DNA from: Candidatus Cryosericum terrychapinii
Lineage (GTDB): Bacteria; Caldisericota; Caldisericia; Cryosericales; Cryosericaceae
NCBI RefSeq assembly: GCF_003570925.1
Contig: NZ_QXIS01000004.1
Coordinates: 1-62,177 of the forward strand
Reading direction: 5' to 3'
DNA: 62,177 bases
In this document: one piece after another, positions 1 through 8,687 of the stretch
Numbering within the stretch: the stretch's first letter is position 1
How the letters are laid out: each line of letters begins with the position of its first letter
The notes under the pieces: model-generated
The model's input: the letters and a program-made list of their open reading frames with translations, nothing else
Database searches by the model: none
Told to the model about the DNA's origin: nothing
Made by a program: the position numbers and the translations under genes

Positions 1-743
1 ATGCGCGATATCTCCTTCTTCTCATCGGACTGCAGGATCTGCAGCCGGTTGTTGAGATCGATCACGCGAGTGGGCTCGACAAACAGGGTCATGCCACTGT
101 CGGACTGGTCGTGGACAACCGACTGAATTGCATCCTTGAACTCTCGTTTCACTGGGATCACGTACCTGTCGTTCCGCATCGTTACGATGCGGTCTTGAAC
201 GGCACGGCCGTAGGTTTCGCTCCCGAGGATATCCTGGAGCACCTTGTTGATCGTTTTCTGCAGCTCGATTTTCTCACGACGGATGGCTGCGATGTTGATT
301 GATGCGTCGTCAAGGATGTCTCCATCCTGATTGACGCATCGTTCTATCTCTTGTGCCAGAGATGAAAACGGCTTGACATCCTGGGAAATACTGAACAGTG
401 TGGGATAGAGGTCCTTGATTGTCACGAACGCCTTTCGCACACGTGACAGCTCGTTCAGGACGACGCAAACCCTCCACACTTCCTGTCCGGCGAGCTGCAG
501 ACGGACCTTGGCCTTGTCCAGTTCGGCTCTCACGTCGAGAAGATTGCTGAGAGTCAGATCGCCGAATCGCTCCAGATACGAAGACGCTTCATCAGTCTCG
601 GTCTGGGCTGCTCTGATGGCGTCAATGCTGTCGAGCGGAGCGAGCCTGCGTGCTTCTTCGGCACCCAGCGCCGACTCGGTCTGTGATGCCAAGTTCTCCT
701 GAATACGGTCGAAACCGACCTTGCCATACGTGTATTCGCGAAT
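1..743 (-). CDS. mutS2: Endonuclease MutS2, N-terminal part (cut by window edge)
   Basis: The leftward frame encodes about 247 residues of MutS2, a MutS-like ATPase that acts on branched DNA or collided ribosomes. It contains the family's conserved stretch around RNDRYVIPVK followed by HDQSDSGMTLFVEP, which belongs to the core domain before the Walker A motif. The ATPase and Smr domains lie beyond base 1. No ATG, GTG or TTG occurs in frame between the upstream in-frame stop (just inside the end of pheT) and the first conserved residues. The best candidate start is ATT at 741-743, with AGAGG about 11 bases upstream, giving an N-terminus like that of other MutS2 proteins (REYTYGKVGFDRI). The identity is firm and the start is uncertain. 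It follows pheT by about 15 bases, so co-transcription is likely. Confidence 0.88.
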   Translation of the reverse strand, partial: MREYTYGKVGFDRIQENLASQTESALGAEEARRLAPLDSIDAIRAAQTETDEASSYLERFGDLTLSNLLDVRAELDKAKVRLQLAGQEVWRVCVVLNELSRVRKAFVTIKDLYPTLFSISQDVKPFSSLAQEIERCVNQDGDILDDASINIAAIRREKIELQKTINKVLQDILGSETYGRAVQDRIVTMRNDRYVIPVKREFKDAIQSVVHDQSDSGMTLFVEPTRVIDLNNRLQILQSDEKKEISR

Positions 744-757
744 CGCCTGCTGAGCCT

Positions 758-3187
758 CTATACCCGGGTTCTTCGTAGTATGCCCCCTACATGAGTCGCG
801 AGGGCGGCCTCGACGGAGTTAACAAGGACATCGACCTCCTCGCCGAACAATGTTCGGTCGGGTGAGGCAAACTCCATCGAGAAGCCCACGCTCTTCTTGC
901 CTGCCGGTAGACCGCCCCCCTGGAAATTGTCGAACACGACAATTGCCTTGAGTAGGGGCCCACCATGTTCAGCAACGATCGCCTGCAATTGGCCGGCCGT
1001 CATGCCGCTGTCCACCAGGACAGCGATGTCACGCCGAACCGACGGGAACCTGGAAAACTCCTTGAAGCTGATAGTTGGGATGTTTTTCAGCAGGGCATCG
1101 ACAGAAAACTCGGCGTAGAATGCCTCCCGTTCCAGACCCAGCAGAACACCGACGTCGTGCCTGAGAATGCCGAGTGTACCCAGTGCCGTGGTCTCCGAGG
1201 AAAACAGGACGCCTGCGCCAGTCTCCAGGATTGCACTATCCGATGACACGACGTTACAGGGTACATGCAGATCGCGAAGGACTGACTCGATGATGCCCTT
1301 CAACACGAAGATGCTTGAGTTGATGGTGGGCGTCGTCCAGTTGGTATCCTGCCACCTCCCCACAAGAAGAATGCCAAGCTTCGTCTCCTCGTCAAAGGAG
1401 TGGTCGCTGACGCTGAACGTCTTGCCGATCTCGAACGAGGCGAAACCCTCGCGGCCTCGCGACAGGTTCCGCACCGCGGCTCCTGCAAGGCCGACAGCCA
1501 TTGTGGGGCGCAGAGCATCCCAGTCTACGGTGAGCGGGTTGAGCAGGAGCGGTGCCGGAGGCAAGCCCATCGCGGTTACCGTGCTCTCCCGCACAAAACT
1601 GACAGTGCGTGATTCAACGAGCCCAATGCCGACGAGAATCTGGCGCAGGCGCTTACAGAGGGTTTTGAGGGGAGACTCTGAACCGCGGCGCAGGACGAGG
1701 TTCGGCGTGTGCGAGGGGAACTCGTTATAACCCTCCATTCTGACGATCTCTTCGACATATTCCGGCCAGGATGTCAGGTCGCCACGGAACGATGGCGGTA
1801 TCACCGACAGGGTCGTTCCCGTGACCCTCGACGCGATTCCTTCATAGCCGAAGAGTCGTTGCATGTCTGCGGTGTCGAGGTTGGAACCCAGGTAGCCGTT
1901 CACCCGATCCAGATCGAGACTCAGCGGTAGCTTTGAAGGAACAGGGATTCCGGCAGAAGCAACACGTGAGACGTAGGAACCGAGACACTGCTCGCGGACG
2001 AGTGCCGATAGAACGGAAGGGACGGCGCTGACAGTGAGCCCTGGATCGGTGCCACGCTCGTACAGATAAGCTGCATCTGACTTGATGCCGAGGTGCCTGC
2101 TTGCATGTGCGACTGCCCTCGGAGCGAAGTGTGCGATCTCGAAGACGATGCGGGTCGTCGTAGCCGTGACGCTGGATGCCAGTCCGCCCATGACGCCGGC
2201 GACGGCCACTGGAACCGCAGCATCTGCGATGACGAGTGTGCCTGGTTCGAGGGAGCGCAACACGCCGTCCAGTGTGACAATGGTCTCGCCGGGCAGAGAC
2301 GTCCGCACGATGATACGATGCTCCTGAAGGTGGTCGTAGTCAAACGCATGAGTCGGCTGTCCGTATTGTTTCAGACAGAGATTGGTCATATCGACAATCC
2401 TGCTGACAGGGCGGACGCACAATTGGTAAAGCTGAGTCCGGAAAGCGTGACTCGATGGGCCAGAGGCAACATCCTGTACCAGGACACCGATGTAGGAACT
2501 GCACAGGGATTGGTTGTTGATTGTCACAGCCAGGTCTCCGTCGTTCCGGGCGTGTGGAAGGGCTGAGGGCAGCGGTAGCTTGATGTCGCCCATATCGAAC
2601 GGCTGATTCGCCTCTCTTGCCTTGAGCACTTCGATCCACCGAGCCAATCCGAGAACCGACAGGGCGTCGCCCCGGTCAGGTGTAACGCTCACCTCGAAGG
2701 CGGTGTCTCCTACGGGCCAGGCTTCCTCGAAGAGACTCCCGACAATCGCTCCCGACCCCAGATGCAAGATACCTTCCTTCTCTTCGGAGGACAGGAGGTC
2801 ACTATCGAGTCCCAGTTCCTTCCAGGAGCACAGCATACCGAACGATTCTACTGTGCCGAACATGCGCGTCGCGATGTCCATGGCGTCGGCCGTCCTGCCA
2901 CCTGGAATCACCACTGGGATGATGTCGCCCTCGCGCACATTGGTGGCGGCTGTGCATACACTGGTCGTTCCGCGCGAACCGAGGTCGAGGTCTATGAGCT
3001 GAAGCCTGTGGCGTGTCGGGTGGGGTACAGTATGCATGACCCGCGCAACGAAGACGTCCCTAAACAGGACATCGGTTCTTTCCGTCGATTCGATTTCAAT
3101 ACCGACGTCACCCAATTTTGCCACCAGCTCCTCGGGGGTGTAGTCAAAATCGATCGCGGCGTGCAGCGCAGAAAGCTTGACTCTCAT
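758..3187 (-). CDS. pheT: Phenylalanine--tRNA ligase beta subunit
   Basis: This 809-residue protein is the beta chain of the cytoplasmic alpha2-beta2 phenylalanyl-tRNA synthetase, which charges tRNA-Phe. The length is normal. In order one sees an EMAP/tRNA-binding domain (about residues 40-150), the B3/B4 editing region (about 210-370, including the stretch VDMTNLCLKQYGQPTHAFD), the B5 domain (about 410-480), the catalytic-like core (about 480-690) and the FDX-ACB anticodon-binding domain at the C-terminus (SRFPSVRRDIAVLVD). It lies 9 bases after pheS on the same strand, so the two are one transcription unit, followed closely by mutS2. Identity is very secure. Confidence 0.97.
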   Translation of the reverse strand: MRVKLSALHAAIDFDYTPEELVAKLGDVGIEIESTERTDVLFRDVFVARVMHTVPHPTRHRLQLIDLDLGSRGTTSVCTAATNVREGDIIPVVIPGGRTADAMDIATRMFGTVESFGMLCSWKELGLDSDLLSSEEKEGILHLGSGAIVGSLFEEAWPVGDTAFEVSVTPDRGDALSVLGLARWIEVLKAREANQPFDMGDIKLPLPSALPHARNDGDLAVTINNQSLCSSYIGVLVQDVASGPSSHAFRTQLYQLCVRPVSRIVDMTNLCLKQYGQPTHAFDYDHLQEHRIIVRTSLPGETIVTLDGVLRSLEPGTLVIADAAVPVAVAGVMGGLASSVTATTTRIVFEIAHFAPRAVAHASRHLGIKSDAAYLYERGTDPGLTVSAVPSVLSALVREQCLGSYVSRVASAGIPVPSKLPLSLDLDRVNGYLGSNLDTADMQRLFGYEGIASRVTGTTLSVIPPSFRGDLTSWPEYVEEIVRMEGYNEFPSHTPNLVLRRGSESPLKTLCKRLRQILVGIGLVESRTVSFVRESTVTAMGLPPAPLLLNPLTVDWDALRPTMAVGLAGAAVRNLSRGREGFASFEIGKTFSVSDHSFDEETKLGILLVGRWQDTNWTTPTINSSIFVLKGIIESVLRDLHVPCNVVSSDSAILETGAGVLFSSETTALGTLGILRHDVGVLLGLEREAFYAEFSVDALLKNIPTISFKEFSRFPSVRRDIAVLVDSGMTAGQLQAIVAEHGGPLLKAIVVFDNFQGGGLPAGKKSVGFSMEFASPDRTLFGEEVDVLVNSVEAALATHVGGILRRTRV

Positions 3188-3196
3188 CCAGTCACC

Positions 3197-4201
3197 TCAG
3201 AACTGACCCAGGAAATCCAGGTCATTGTCGTAGAACATGCGAATGTCACGAATGCCGTATTTGATCATGGCTATCCGCTCGATGCCCCACCCAAACGCAA
3301 ATCCCTGATAGATGCTGGGATCGTATCCGACCTCTTGCAGTACGTTCTGGTGGACCATGCCTGAGCCGCCCATTTCGATCCATCCGGAGTTCTTGCAGGT
3401 TGGACAACCCTTGCCTCCGCAGATGGGGCATGAGATTGCGGTCTCAGCACCCGGCTCGACAAATGGGAAGAATGAAGGAAGGAGCTTGACGTTGGTGGAT
3501 GAGCCGAATACTCCTCTCACGAATTCCTGGAGTACTCCCTTCAGATCTGCGAAGGTGATGTCCTTGTCGATGACGAGACCTTCAACCTGTGTGAACACGG
3601 GAGTGTGGCTTGCATCCACCGCATCGCGGCGATAACATCTGCCGGTGGCAATCATCCGTATGGGTGGATTCTCGCGTTTCATCGTCCGGACCTGAATAGG
3701 CGACGTATGCGTACGCAGGAGCATGCCGGGCGCCAAGTAGAATGTGTCCTGCATGTCGCGCGCGGGGTGGTCCGCGGGGATGTTGAGCGCCTCGAAATTG
3801 TAGTATTCCTGCTCGATTTCCGGACCCTCTTCTATGTCGAATCCCATGGAAAGGAAGACGGACTCGACCTCCTCCTCGACTTGCGTGAGGATATGTTTCT
3901 TGCCGGCAGGCATGAGCTGCCCCGGCAGAGAAAAGTCGATGTCATACCTGCGCGTGGTGAAAGACAGATTGGACAGCCTCTGCTCGATCGCTTGCGCTGC
4001 CCATTGCTTGAGTGCATTGACTTGCTCGCCGAACTGTCTGCGCTGGTCCTCGGCCACACCCGAAATCTGTTTGAGCAACGCCGTGACCGTGCCCTTCTTT
4101 CCCAGGTACTCGATCTGTGCACTTCGAACGTCCTGAGCATCGCGAGCGGCAGTCAACCGCGTCTCCAAGGCTGTACGGATTTCGTCTATCGTGCTTGGCA
4201 T
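3197..4201 (-). CDS. pheS: Phenylalanine--tRNA ligase alpha subunit
   Basis: This 334-residue protein is the catalytic alpha subunit of phenylalanyl-tRNA synthetase. An N-terminal coiled-coil tRNA-binding arm (about 1-90) is followed by the class II core. Motif 2 is visible around TPVFTQVEGLVID and motif 3 around GFAFGWGIERIAMIKYG. A CPICGGKGCPTC cluster suggests a metal-binding loop, as in many bacterial PheS. I chose the ATG at 4199-4201 because GAGGAG lies 7 bases upstream. A TTG 24 bases earlier would add eight residues and has no such site. It is the first gene of a leftward pheS-pheT-mutS2 unit and is divergent from the ROK regulator. I saw no T-box motif in the 227-base divergent spacer. 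Confidence 0.97.
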   Translation of the reverse strand: MPSTIDEIRTALETRLTAARDAQDVRSAQIEYLGKKGTVTALLKQISGVAEDQRRQFGEQVNALKQWAAQAIEQRLSNLSFTTRRYDIDFSLPGQLMPAGKKHILTQVEEEVESVFLSMGFDIEEGPEIEQEYYNFEALNIPADHPARDMQDTFYLAPGMLLRTHTSPIQVRTMKRENPPIRMIATGRCYRRDAVDASHTPVFTQVEGLVIDKDITFADLKGVLQEFVRGVFGSSTNVKLLPSFFPFVEPGAETAISCPICGGKGCPTCKNSGWIEMGGSGMVHQNVLQEVGYDPSIYQGFAFGWGIERIAMIKYGIRDIRMFYDNDLDFLGQF

Positions 4202-4373
4202 GTGCTGCTCCTCGTTCAGTGTCAATCAAGCGATTATCATATGAATTGTACGTTGATTCGCCCTGTTTACAAGCGTGCGTGCAGTTCACACGAGTCGCTT
4301 GGAGACAAGCGTGGGGGCGTTGCGTCAGTCGAAGAAGGGCTGGCTGGCGCCGATACGACTCTCATGCGATTGT

Positions 4374-4382
4374 TGCTATACT
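4374..4382 (+). promoter_or_regulatory. Possible extended -10 promoter of the ROK regulator
   Basis: TGCTATACT matches an extended -10 element (TGN-TATACT, hexamer 4377-4382) about 47 bases upstream of the regulator's ATG. There is no good -35 hexamer, as is usual for extended -10 promoters. The call rests on sequence alone. Confidence 0.35.
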
Positions 4383-4428
4383 TGCTCTTGGTAGAGGTCC
4401 GCGCATATTGCGGCAACGAGGAGATGTC

Positions 4429-5649
4429 ATGACCACAAAGCCCAAGGCAAGCAAACACATTGGCAAGAACCAGACCAGTATCAAGGCGGAGAATACCTCC
4501 AGTATTCTCCGAACCGTTCATGGGACAAACAATACTTCGCGAGCGGATCTGGTTCGACTTACGGGGCTGACCGCTCCGACGGTTTCACGTATCGTCTCCT
4601 TTCTTGTCGAGCAGGGTGTCGTCACGGAATCGCCGGGAGCGAGTGTGGGCGTAGGGCGCAAACCCGTCGTGCTGCACTTCAACGGGAGGTCGCGCTACAT
4701 TGTGGCCATCGATTTCTCATGGGCGCATGTTCGCACTGCGCTCATGGACTTGGGTGGTGGTATTCTCGACCATACGGAGCGGACTATCGATCCCAAGGGC
4801 TCTATCAAGACGGAGTTCGAGAGAGTGCTGGAGACCGTGCAGGAACTGCTGAACCGTCACCGGGGTGTCAAGGTTATCGGTTTGGGTTTCTCCGCGCCCG
4901 GTCTCATCAACTCTGAGGCGGGCGTCGTCATCAGTGTTCCGAACTTCCCATCGATCCGCAACCTCCAGGCCCGGCAGCTGCTGCAGACGCGTTTCGGTTT
5001 TCCAACATTCGTCATCAATGATGCAAACGCTGAAGCCGTTGCCGAGAAGTTCTTCGGTCAAGGTCGTGATGCCTCCGATTTTGTTCTGGTGCACCTTGGC
5101 TATGGTATCGGCGCCGGCATCATTGTCGGGGGGCGCTTGTACACGGGCAACTTCGGAGTCTCAGGCGAAATCGGCCACACGTCGGTCGACCGCCGTCACG
5201 GGAAGTGGTGTGACTGTGGAAACCGTGGGTGTGTCGAGTTGTATGCAGGGCTGCGCGGTATTCTCGAAGACGCTTCCGCTCAGATCGGTCGGCAGCTGTC
5301 GTTTGCGGAGCTCCAGCAGCTGGGTGCCGAGGGAGACGCCAAGGTGCTGGGGGTTCTGAAAGAGAAGGGCGAGCTCATTGGGTATACCATCGTCAATCTG
5401 GTGAACCTTCTTGCTCCCCAGCGCATCATCGTTACGGGCCAGGTGGCGGCTCTGGGCGCCCCGATTCTGGAGCCCATGAAACGCATCATCACCGAACGCT
5501 GCTTCTACCACACCGCCGATCAGATCTCTATCACGCTGTCCTCTTTGTCAGAAAACAGCACTCTTCTCGGGGCGATGACGGTTGTGCTGGACGATTTCCT
5601 CGAGAACCCGTATGATTTCCTGACCGTTCGAGAGGAACGCCGTCATTGA
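4429..5649 (+). CDS. ROK-family transcriptional regulator (NagC/XylR type)
   Basis: This 406-residue protein has a winged helix-turn-helix at about residues 25-75 (SRADLVRLTGLTAPTVSRIV) fused to a ROK sugar-binding domain. The ROK zinc/signature motif CDCGNRGCVE is intact, and so is the ATPase-fold segment ending in NDANAEAVAEK. NagC/XylR regulators repress sugar genes and release DNA when a sugar or sugar phosphate binds. The ATG at 4429 is chosen because AACGAGGAG sits 5 bases upstream; the frame is open further upstream but without family similarity. It lies 93 bases before a ROK sugar kinase on the same strand, so it probably controls that kinase or a related sugar pathway. The inducer cannot be read from the sequence. 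Confidence 0.9.
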   Translation: MTTKPKASKHIGKNQTSIKAENTSSILRTVHGTNNTSRADLVRLTGLTAPTVSRIVSFLVEQGVVTESPGASVGVGRKPVVLHFNGRSRYIVAIDFSWAHVRTALMDLGGGILDHTERTIDPKGSIKTEFERVLETVQELLNRHRGVKVIGLGFSAPGLINSEAGVVISVPNFPSIRNLQARQLLQTRFGFPTFVINDANAEAVAEKFFGQGRDASDFVLVHLGYGIGAGIIVGGRLYTGNFGVSGEIGHTSVDRRHGKWCDCGNRGCVELYAGLRGILEDASAQIGRQLSFAELQQLGAEGDAKVLGVLKEKGELIGYTIVNLVNLLAPQRIIVTGQVAALGAPILEPMKRIITERCFYHTADQISITLSSLSENSTLLGAMTVVLDDFLENPYDFLTVREERRH

Positions 5650-5742
5650 GGAAGCTGTTCGACAGCTTGACAGCTCCTGCTTCAATCGTACAATTACTTG
5701 AATTGTAACGTTGCGTACAAAAGTGATTGAGAGGTTGGCGAA

Positions 5743-6723
5743 GTGGAGACATCAAGGGCGACGGCGCGCACTGTAGCAGGTGTGGACATAGGCGGGACCA
5801 AGGTCACGTTCATTCTCTGGTCGGGTGATGCCATCGCATACAGGGTGGAACGGCCATATGCTGCTCGGTCCAGTCGTGAGTTCTCAGAGCTGATTCTGAA
5901 AGGGATGAGCGACCTCCATCGGCGGGCGACAGATGCAGGAGCTGCCATCATGGGTACCGGTATCGGGTGTGCCGGCATGGTCGACCAGAAGCGCGGCGTG
6001 CTGCTGTTCCCTCCCAACATGCCCGGCGTGCGAGATGTGGCGCTTGTGGATATCGTCGGTGGGGTCACCGGTGCTCCAGCGTATCTGGAAAACGATGCCA
6101 ACTGCGCGCTCTTCGCCGAGTGGGTCAGCGGGGTTGCCGTCGGCCGCCGCAATGTCGTGATGTTCTCTGTCGGGACTGGTGTTGGAGGAGCGCTCATCGT
6201 GGACGGGCATCTGTATGTTGGTCGTCACGGCTTTGCAGGCGAGATGGGTCACCTTCCCATGGTCGACCGAGGCCTGCTGTGCGGCTGCGGCCGGCATGGT
6301 TGCCTGGAGACCATTGCTTCCGGAACCGGCATTGAGCGGTATGTCAGAAGCGCACTGGCTCGAGGGTCGAAGAGCCTTATGAAAATGGAAGATGCAGACT
6401 CGGCCCGGACAATCTCCGAGTTTGCTCACAATGGAGATCTGCTGGCGCAGCAAGCCTTCAAGCGGGCGGCCCGCTACCTCGGCCGGGCGGCAGCGGCACT
6501 CATCAACACACTCGACCCGGATATGGTTGTGCTTGGTGGCGGAGTTGCCGAATCAGGGTTGCTCATGGATGAAATGAAACGCGTTGCTCAGCGGCGTTCT
6601 CTGCCGCTCGTGTTTGAGGGTATCGAATTCTCGATGGCACACTACAGGAACGATGCCGCCGCCGTTGGTGCGGCTCTTCTCGCGGATCAGCTTCTCAAAG
6701 GGCAGACTGTCTACTCGACGTAA
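5743..6723 (+). CDS. ROK-family sugar kinase, probably glucokinase
   Basis: This 326-residue cytoplasmic ROK kinase probably phosphorylates glucose or a related hexose with ATP. The phosphate-binding motif DIGGTKVTF is at residues 11-19. Further on are ENDANCALFAE with the catalytic aspartate, VGTGVGGALI, GEMGHLPM with the zinc histidine, and the zinc motif CGCGRHGCLE. There is no DNA-binding domain, so it is an enzyme and not a repressor. The start is a GTG at 5743 with GAGAGG upstream. Its 3' end overlaps the convergent pgi gene by 29 bases. The next step of glycolysis, glucose-6-phosphate isomerase, lies opposite, which supports a glucokinase role, but other ROK substrates such as N-acetylmannosamine cannot be excluded. 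Confidence 0.88.
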   Translation: METSRATARTVAGVDIGGTKVTFILWSGDAIAYRVERPYAARSSREFSELILKGMSDLHRRATDAGAAIMGTGIGCAGMVDQKRGVLLFPPNMPGVRDVALVDIVGGVTGAPAYLENDANCALFAEWVSGVAVGRRNVVMFSVGTGVGGALIVDGHLYVGRHGFAGEMGHLPMVDRGLLCGCGRHGCLETIASGTGIERYVRSALARGSKSLMKMEDADSARTISEFAHNGDLLAQQAFKRAARYLGRAAAALINTLDPDMVVLGGGVAESGLLMDEMKRVAQRRSLPLVFEGIEFSMAHYRNDAAAVGAALLADQLLKGQTVYST

Positions 6724-8143
6724 GTTCGTCTGACGCCGTTGGAGACGCTCCTCCACGACCATTTCTGCGGGTGGTGTCTTGCTCGATGCTGGTCAGTTGC
6801 CCCCTGGCAAGACGTGAGCGAATGTCCGCGGCTTCCACCTCTGTGCCCGGTTTGGCCAGGAGAGCGAACATGTTGTGCTTGTACGCTTCTACACCAGGCT
6901 GGTCGAAGGGGTTGATGCCAAGCATATAGCCTCCTACCGCACAGGCGACCTCGAAGAAGTACACAGTGGCGCCGAAGCTGCGTTCTGAGACATCGGGCAT
7001 GGTCAGCTGAAGTACAGGGACGCCGCCATCGTGGTGAGCAAGAAGAGTGCCGACCCTGGCATCGTGGTTCATGGCAGACAGGCTTCGGCCGTTGAGATAA
7101 GCAAGCTCGTCTGGCGAGTCCGTATCGCAGAGGAATGGGACGTCGGCTGGGGCGGGCACATCGACGACCGTCTCGAAGAGGGAGCGAGTTCCTTCCTGGA
7201 CAAACTGCCCAAGCGAGTGAAGATCAGTTGTGAATTCCGCCGACGCAGGGAAGATCCCCTTGCCGTCCTTGCCCTCACTCTCGCCGAACAGTTGTTTCCA
7301 CCATTCGCCGACGAAGTGCAGGCAGGGCTCGAAACTTGTAAGCAGTTCGATGCCCTTTCCACTTGTGTTCAAAAGACGTCGGGCAACAGCGTACTGTAGA
7401 GCGTCGTTAGTCGCTGCAGGCGAACCAAGGCTGGCAGTGCGCTGTTCTGCGGCGCCTTGCAGCATCGCACGGATATTCAGGCCTGCGATCGCGAATGGAA
7501 GGAGACCGACTGGAGTGAGTACTGAATAGCGTCCCCCAACGTCGCGAGGCAGATCGAATGTGACCAGGCCCTCGTCCCTGGCAAGATCGCGCAGGGTTCC
7601 ATGCTCCGAGTCCGTTATGGCCACGATACGGGTGCGTGTCTTTTCTGTGCCGAACCGTCGAACCAACTCTGTTTTCAGGATGTGGAAGGCAACCGCGGTT
7701 TCGAGCGTCGTGCCGGATTTCGAGATCACCACGACGGAGAAACGATGGCCCGCAAGCCTGTCCAGCAACTTTCGGAGTTGCCATGAACTGAGGCTGTTGC
7801 CGGCGAACAGTATGTCGGGCAAGCTGTCGGTTGCTGAGCGGGATGGAAGGCCGGCAAGGAATTCCAGACCCGCTCGAGCCCCAAGATAGGAACCTCCGAC
7901 ACCACAGACGACGACAGTGTCCGATTGTTCACGGAATCCGGCAGCGACATCCTCGATTCTGGCCAAGAGACTGTCAGGAGCGTCGACGGGTAGGTTGAGC
8001 CATCCCGTGTATTCGGAGCCGGCGCCCTTCCTGTTGACGAGGAGCTGGAGCTGCAGCGCCGCCCCTTTCATTCCTCGGTCGATCTCCTCGGCATCGATGT
8101 GATCGAGAGCCCATGTGCTATCCAGTCGTATTGGTCCACTCAT
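6695..8143 (-). CDS. pgi: Glucose-6-phosphate isomerase
   Basis: This 482-residue protein interconverts glucose 6-phosphate and fructose 6-phosphate. Recognisable parts are GVGGSYLGARAGLEFL in the first sugar isomerase domain, the phosphate-binding signature VVISKSGTTLETA, and the C-terminal active-site stretch NPFDQPGVEAYK with the catalytic lysine. The ATG at 8141-8143 is preceded by GGAGG at good spacing; an earlier in-frame ATG at 8168-8170 lacks one. It converges on the ROK kinase with a 29-base overlap of the two coding ends, so no terminator separates them. The tail after the last conserved helix is short and rich in Ser, Arg and Thr. Confidence 0.96.
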   Translation of the reverse strand: MSGPIRLDSTWALDHIDAEEIDRGMKGAALQLQLLVNRKGAGSEYTGWLNLPVDAPDSLLARIEDVAAGFREQSDTVVVCGVGGSYLGARAGLEFLAGLPSRSATDSLPDILFAGNSLSSWQLRKLLDRLAGHRFSVVVISKSGTTLETAVAFHILKTELVRRFGTEKTRTRIVAITDSEHGTLRDLARDEGLVTFDLPRDVGGRYSVLTPVGLLPFAIAGLNIRAMLQGAAEQRTASLGSPAATNDALQYAVARRLLNTSGKGIELLTSFEPCLHFVGEWWKQLFGESEGKDGKGIFPASAEFTTDLHSLGQFVQEGTRSLFETVVDVPAPADVPFLCDTDSPDELAYLNGRSLSAMNHDARVGTLLAHHDGGVPVLQLTMPDVSERSFGATVYFFEVACAVGGYMLGINPFDQPGVEAYKHNMFALLAKPGTEVEAADIRSRLARGQLTSIEQDTTRRNGRGGASPTASDELTSSRQSAL

Positions 8144-8224
8144 TCTGACACCTCCGTGTATCTCCAGCATTGTAGGGGTCTGCGACAGTGGTGCAACACC
8201 CGCATCGACTCATCTAAGATGTAC

Positions 8225-8277
8225 GTGAAGGATGACAGAATACTGGTGATCCTTCGGATGAGAAAGGAGCAGTGGGA
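8225..8277 (+). repeat. 53-bp direct repeat, left copy (flanks the ABC cluster)
   Basis: This 53-base segment matches 12501-12553 with 3 mismatches and no gaps, in the same orientation. It begins GTGAAGGATGACAGAA and ends AAAGGAGCAGTGGGA. Together the copies bracket the AT-rich ABC transporter cluster. I see no coding function. Confidence 0.85.
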
Positions 8278-8300
8278 ATGACGGATGTGGCGATTTCTTT

Positions 8301-8366
8301 TCGTCCCCGCGCAGACGGGGACCCATGCGGTGATGCAAAGATGGATTCCCGCATGCGCGGGGACGA
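8301..8366. repeat. REP/MITE-like palindromic element, 66 bp
   Basis: The outer 13 bases at 8301-8313 (TCGTCCCCGCGCA) are perfectly inverted at 8354-8366 (TGCGCGGGGACGA). The interior holds GACCCATGCGGTGATGC and GGATTCCCGCATGC, resembling widespread REP-type elements built on GGATTCCCGC. It lies between the 53-bp repeat and the transposase fossil. Confidence 0.7.
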
Positions 8367-8390
8367 CGGAAGCAGACGATCTCTACCCGT

Positions 8391-8531
8391 ACAGAGCTGG
8401 ACATGACAACGTTACTCCACGAGATTGTGCTCTACCAGGATCGACTGGATGCAATTGCCAAAAGGAGACAACCTCTAGTGATCACAAAAGGTGGAAGCAC
8501 CGCGACCATTTCTGGTGAGTTCACGACCTGA
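8391..8531 (+). pseudogene. Transposase C-terminal fossil, left copy
   Basis: The frame ending in TGA at 8529-8531 reads TELDMTTLLHE and then KRRQPLVITKGGST. This matches the C-terminus of the transposase fossil at 12.6-13.1 kb (ALDVTTLLHE, then KRRQPLVIKKRGST). Only the last 46 or so codons are left. The upstream side is occupied by the REP-like element, so nothing intact remains. It lies in the same orientation as the right-hand copy, with the ABC cluster between them. Confidence 0.75.
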
Positions 8532-8687
8532 TGATTCACGAACATTTTTACGTGAGGTGACACGGCTCCATCGCCCAGTAAGTGTGAGTGCTACCTTTTC
8601 CTATGTGCTCAAGATACATAACATATCTATGTTCTATCCAAGAAGAACAGAAGGGGAGTTTCGAGACTCGCTCAGGGTGGCTAGGAG

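Noticed and set aside
896-3364. Several 70-200 codon frames opposite pheT and pheS.
   Set aside because: They are antisense to well-conserved synthetase genes and show no independent protein features.
4117-4428. A 104-codon upstream extension of the ROK regulator frame.
   Set aside because: It runs through the pheS start and the intergenic region, has no family similarity, and the ATG at 4429 has a strong ribosome-binding site.
4202-4428. Possible T-box riboswitch upstream of pheS.
   Set aside because: I searched the leader on the minus strand for the T-box bulge sequence and a terminator/antiterminator pair and found neither.
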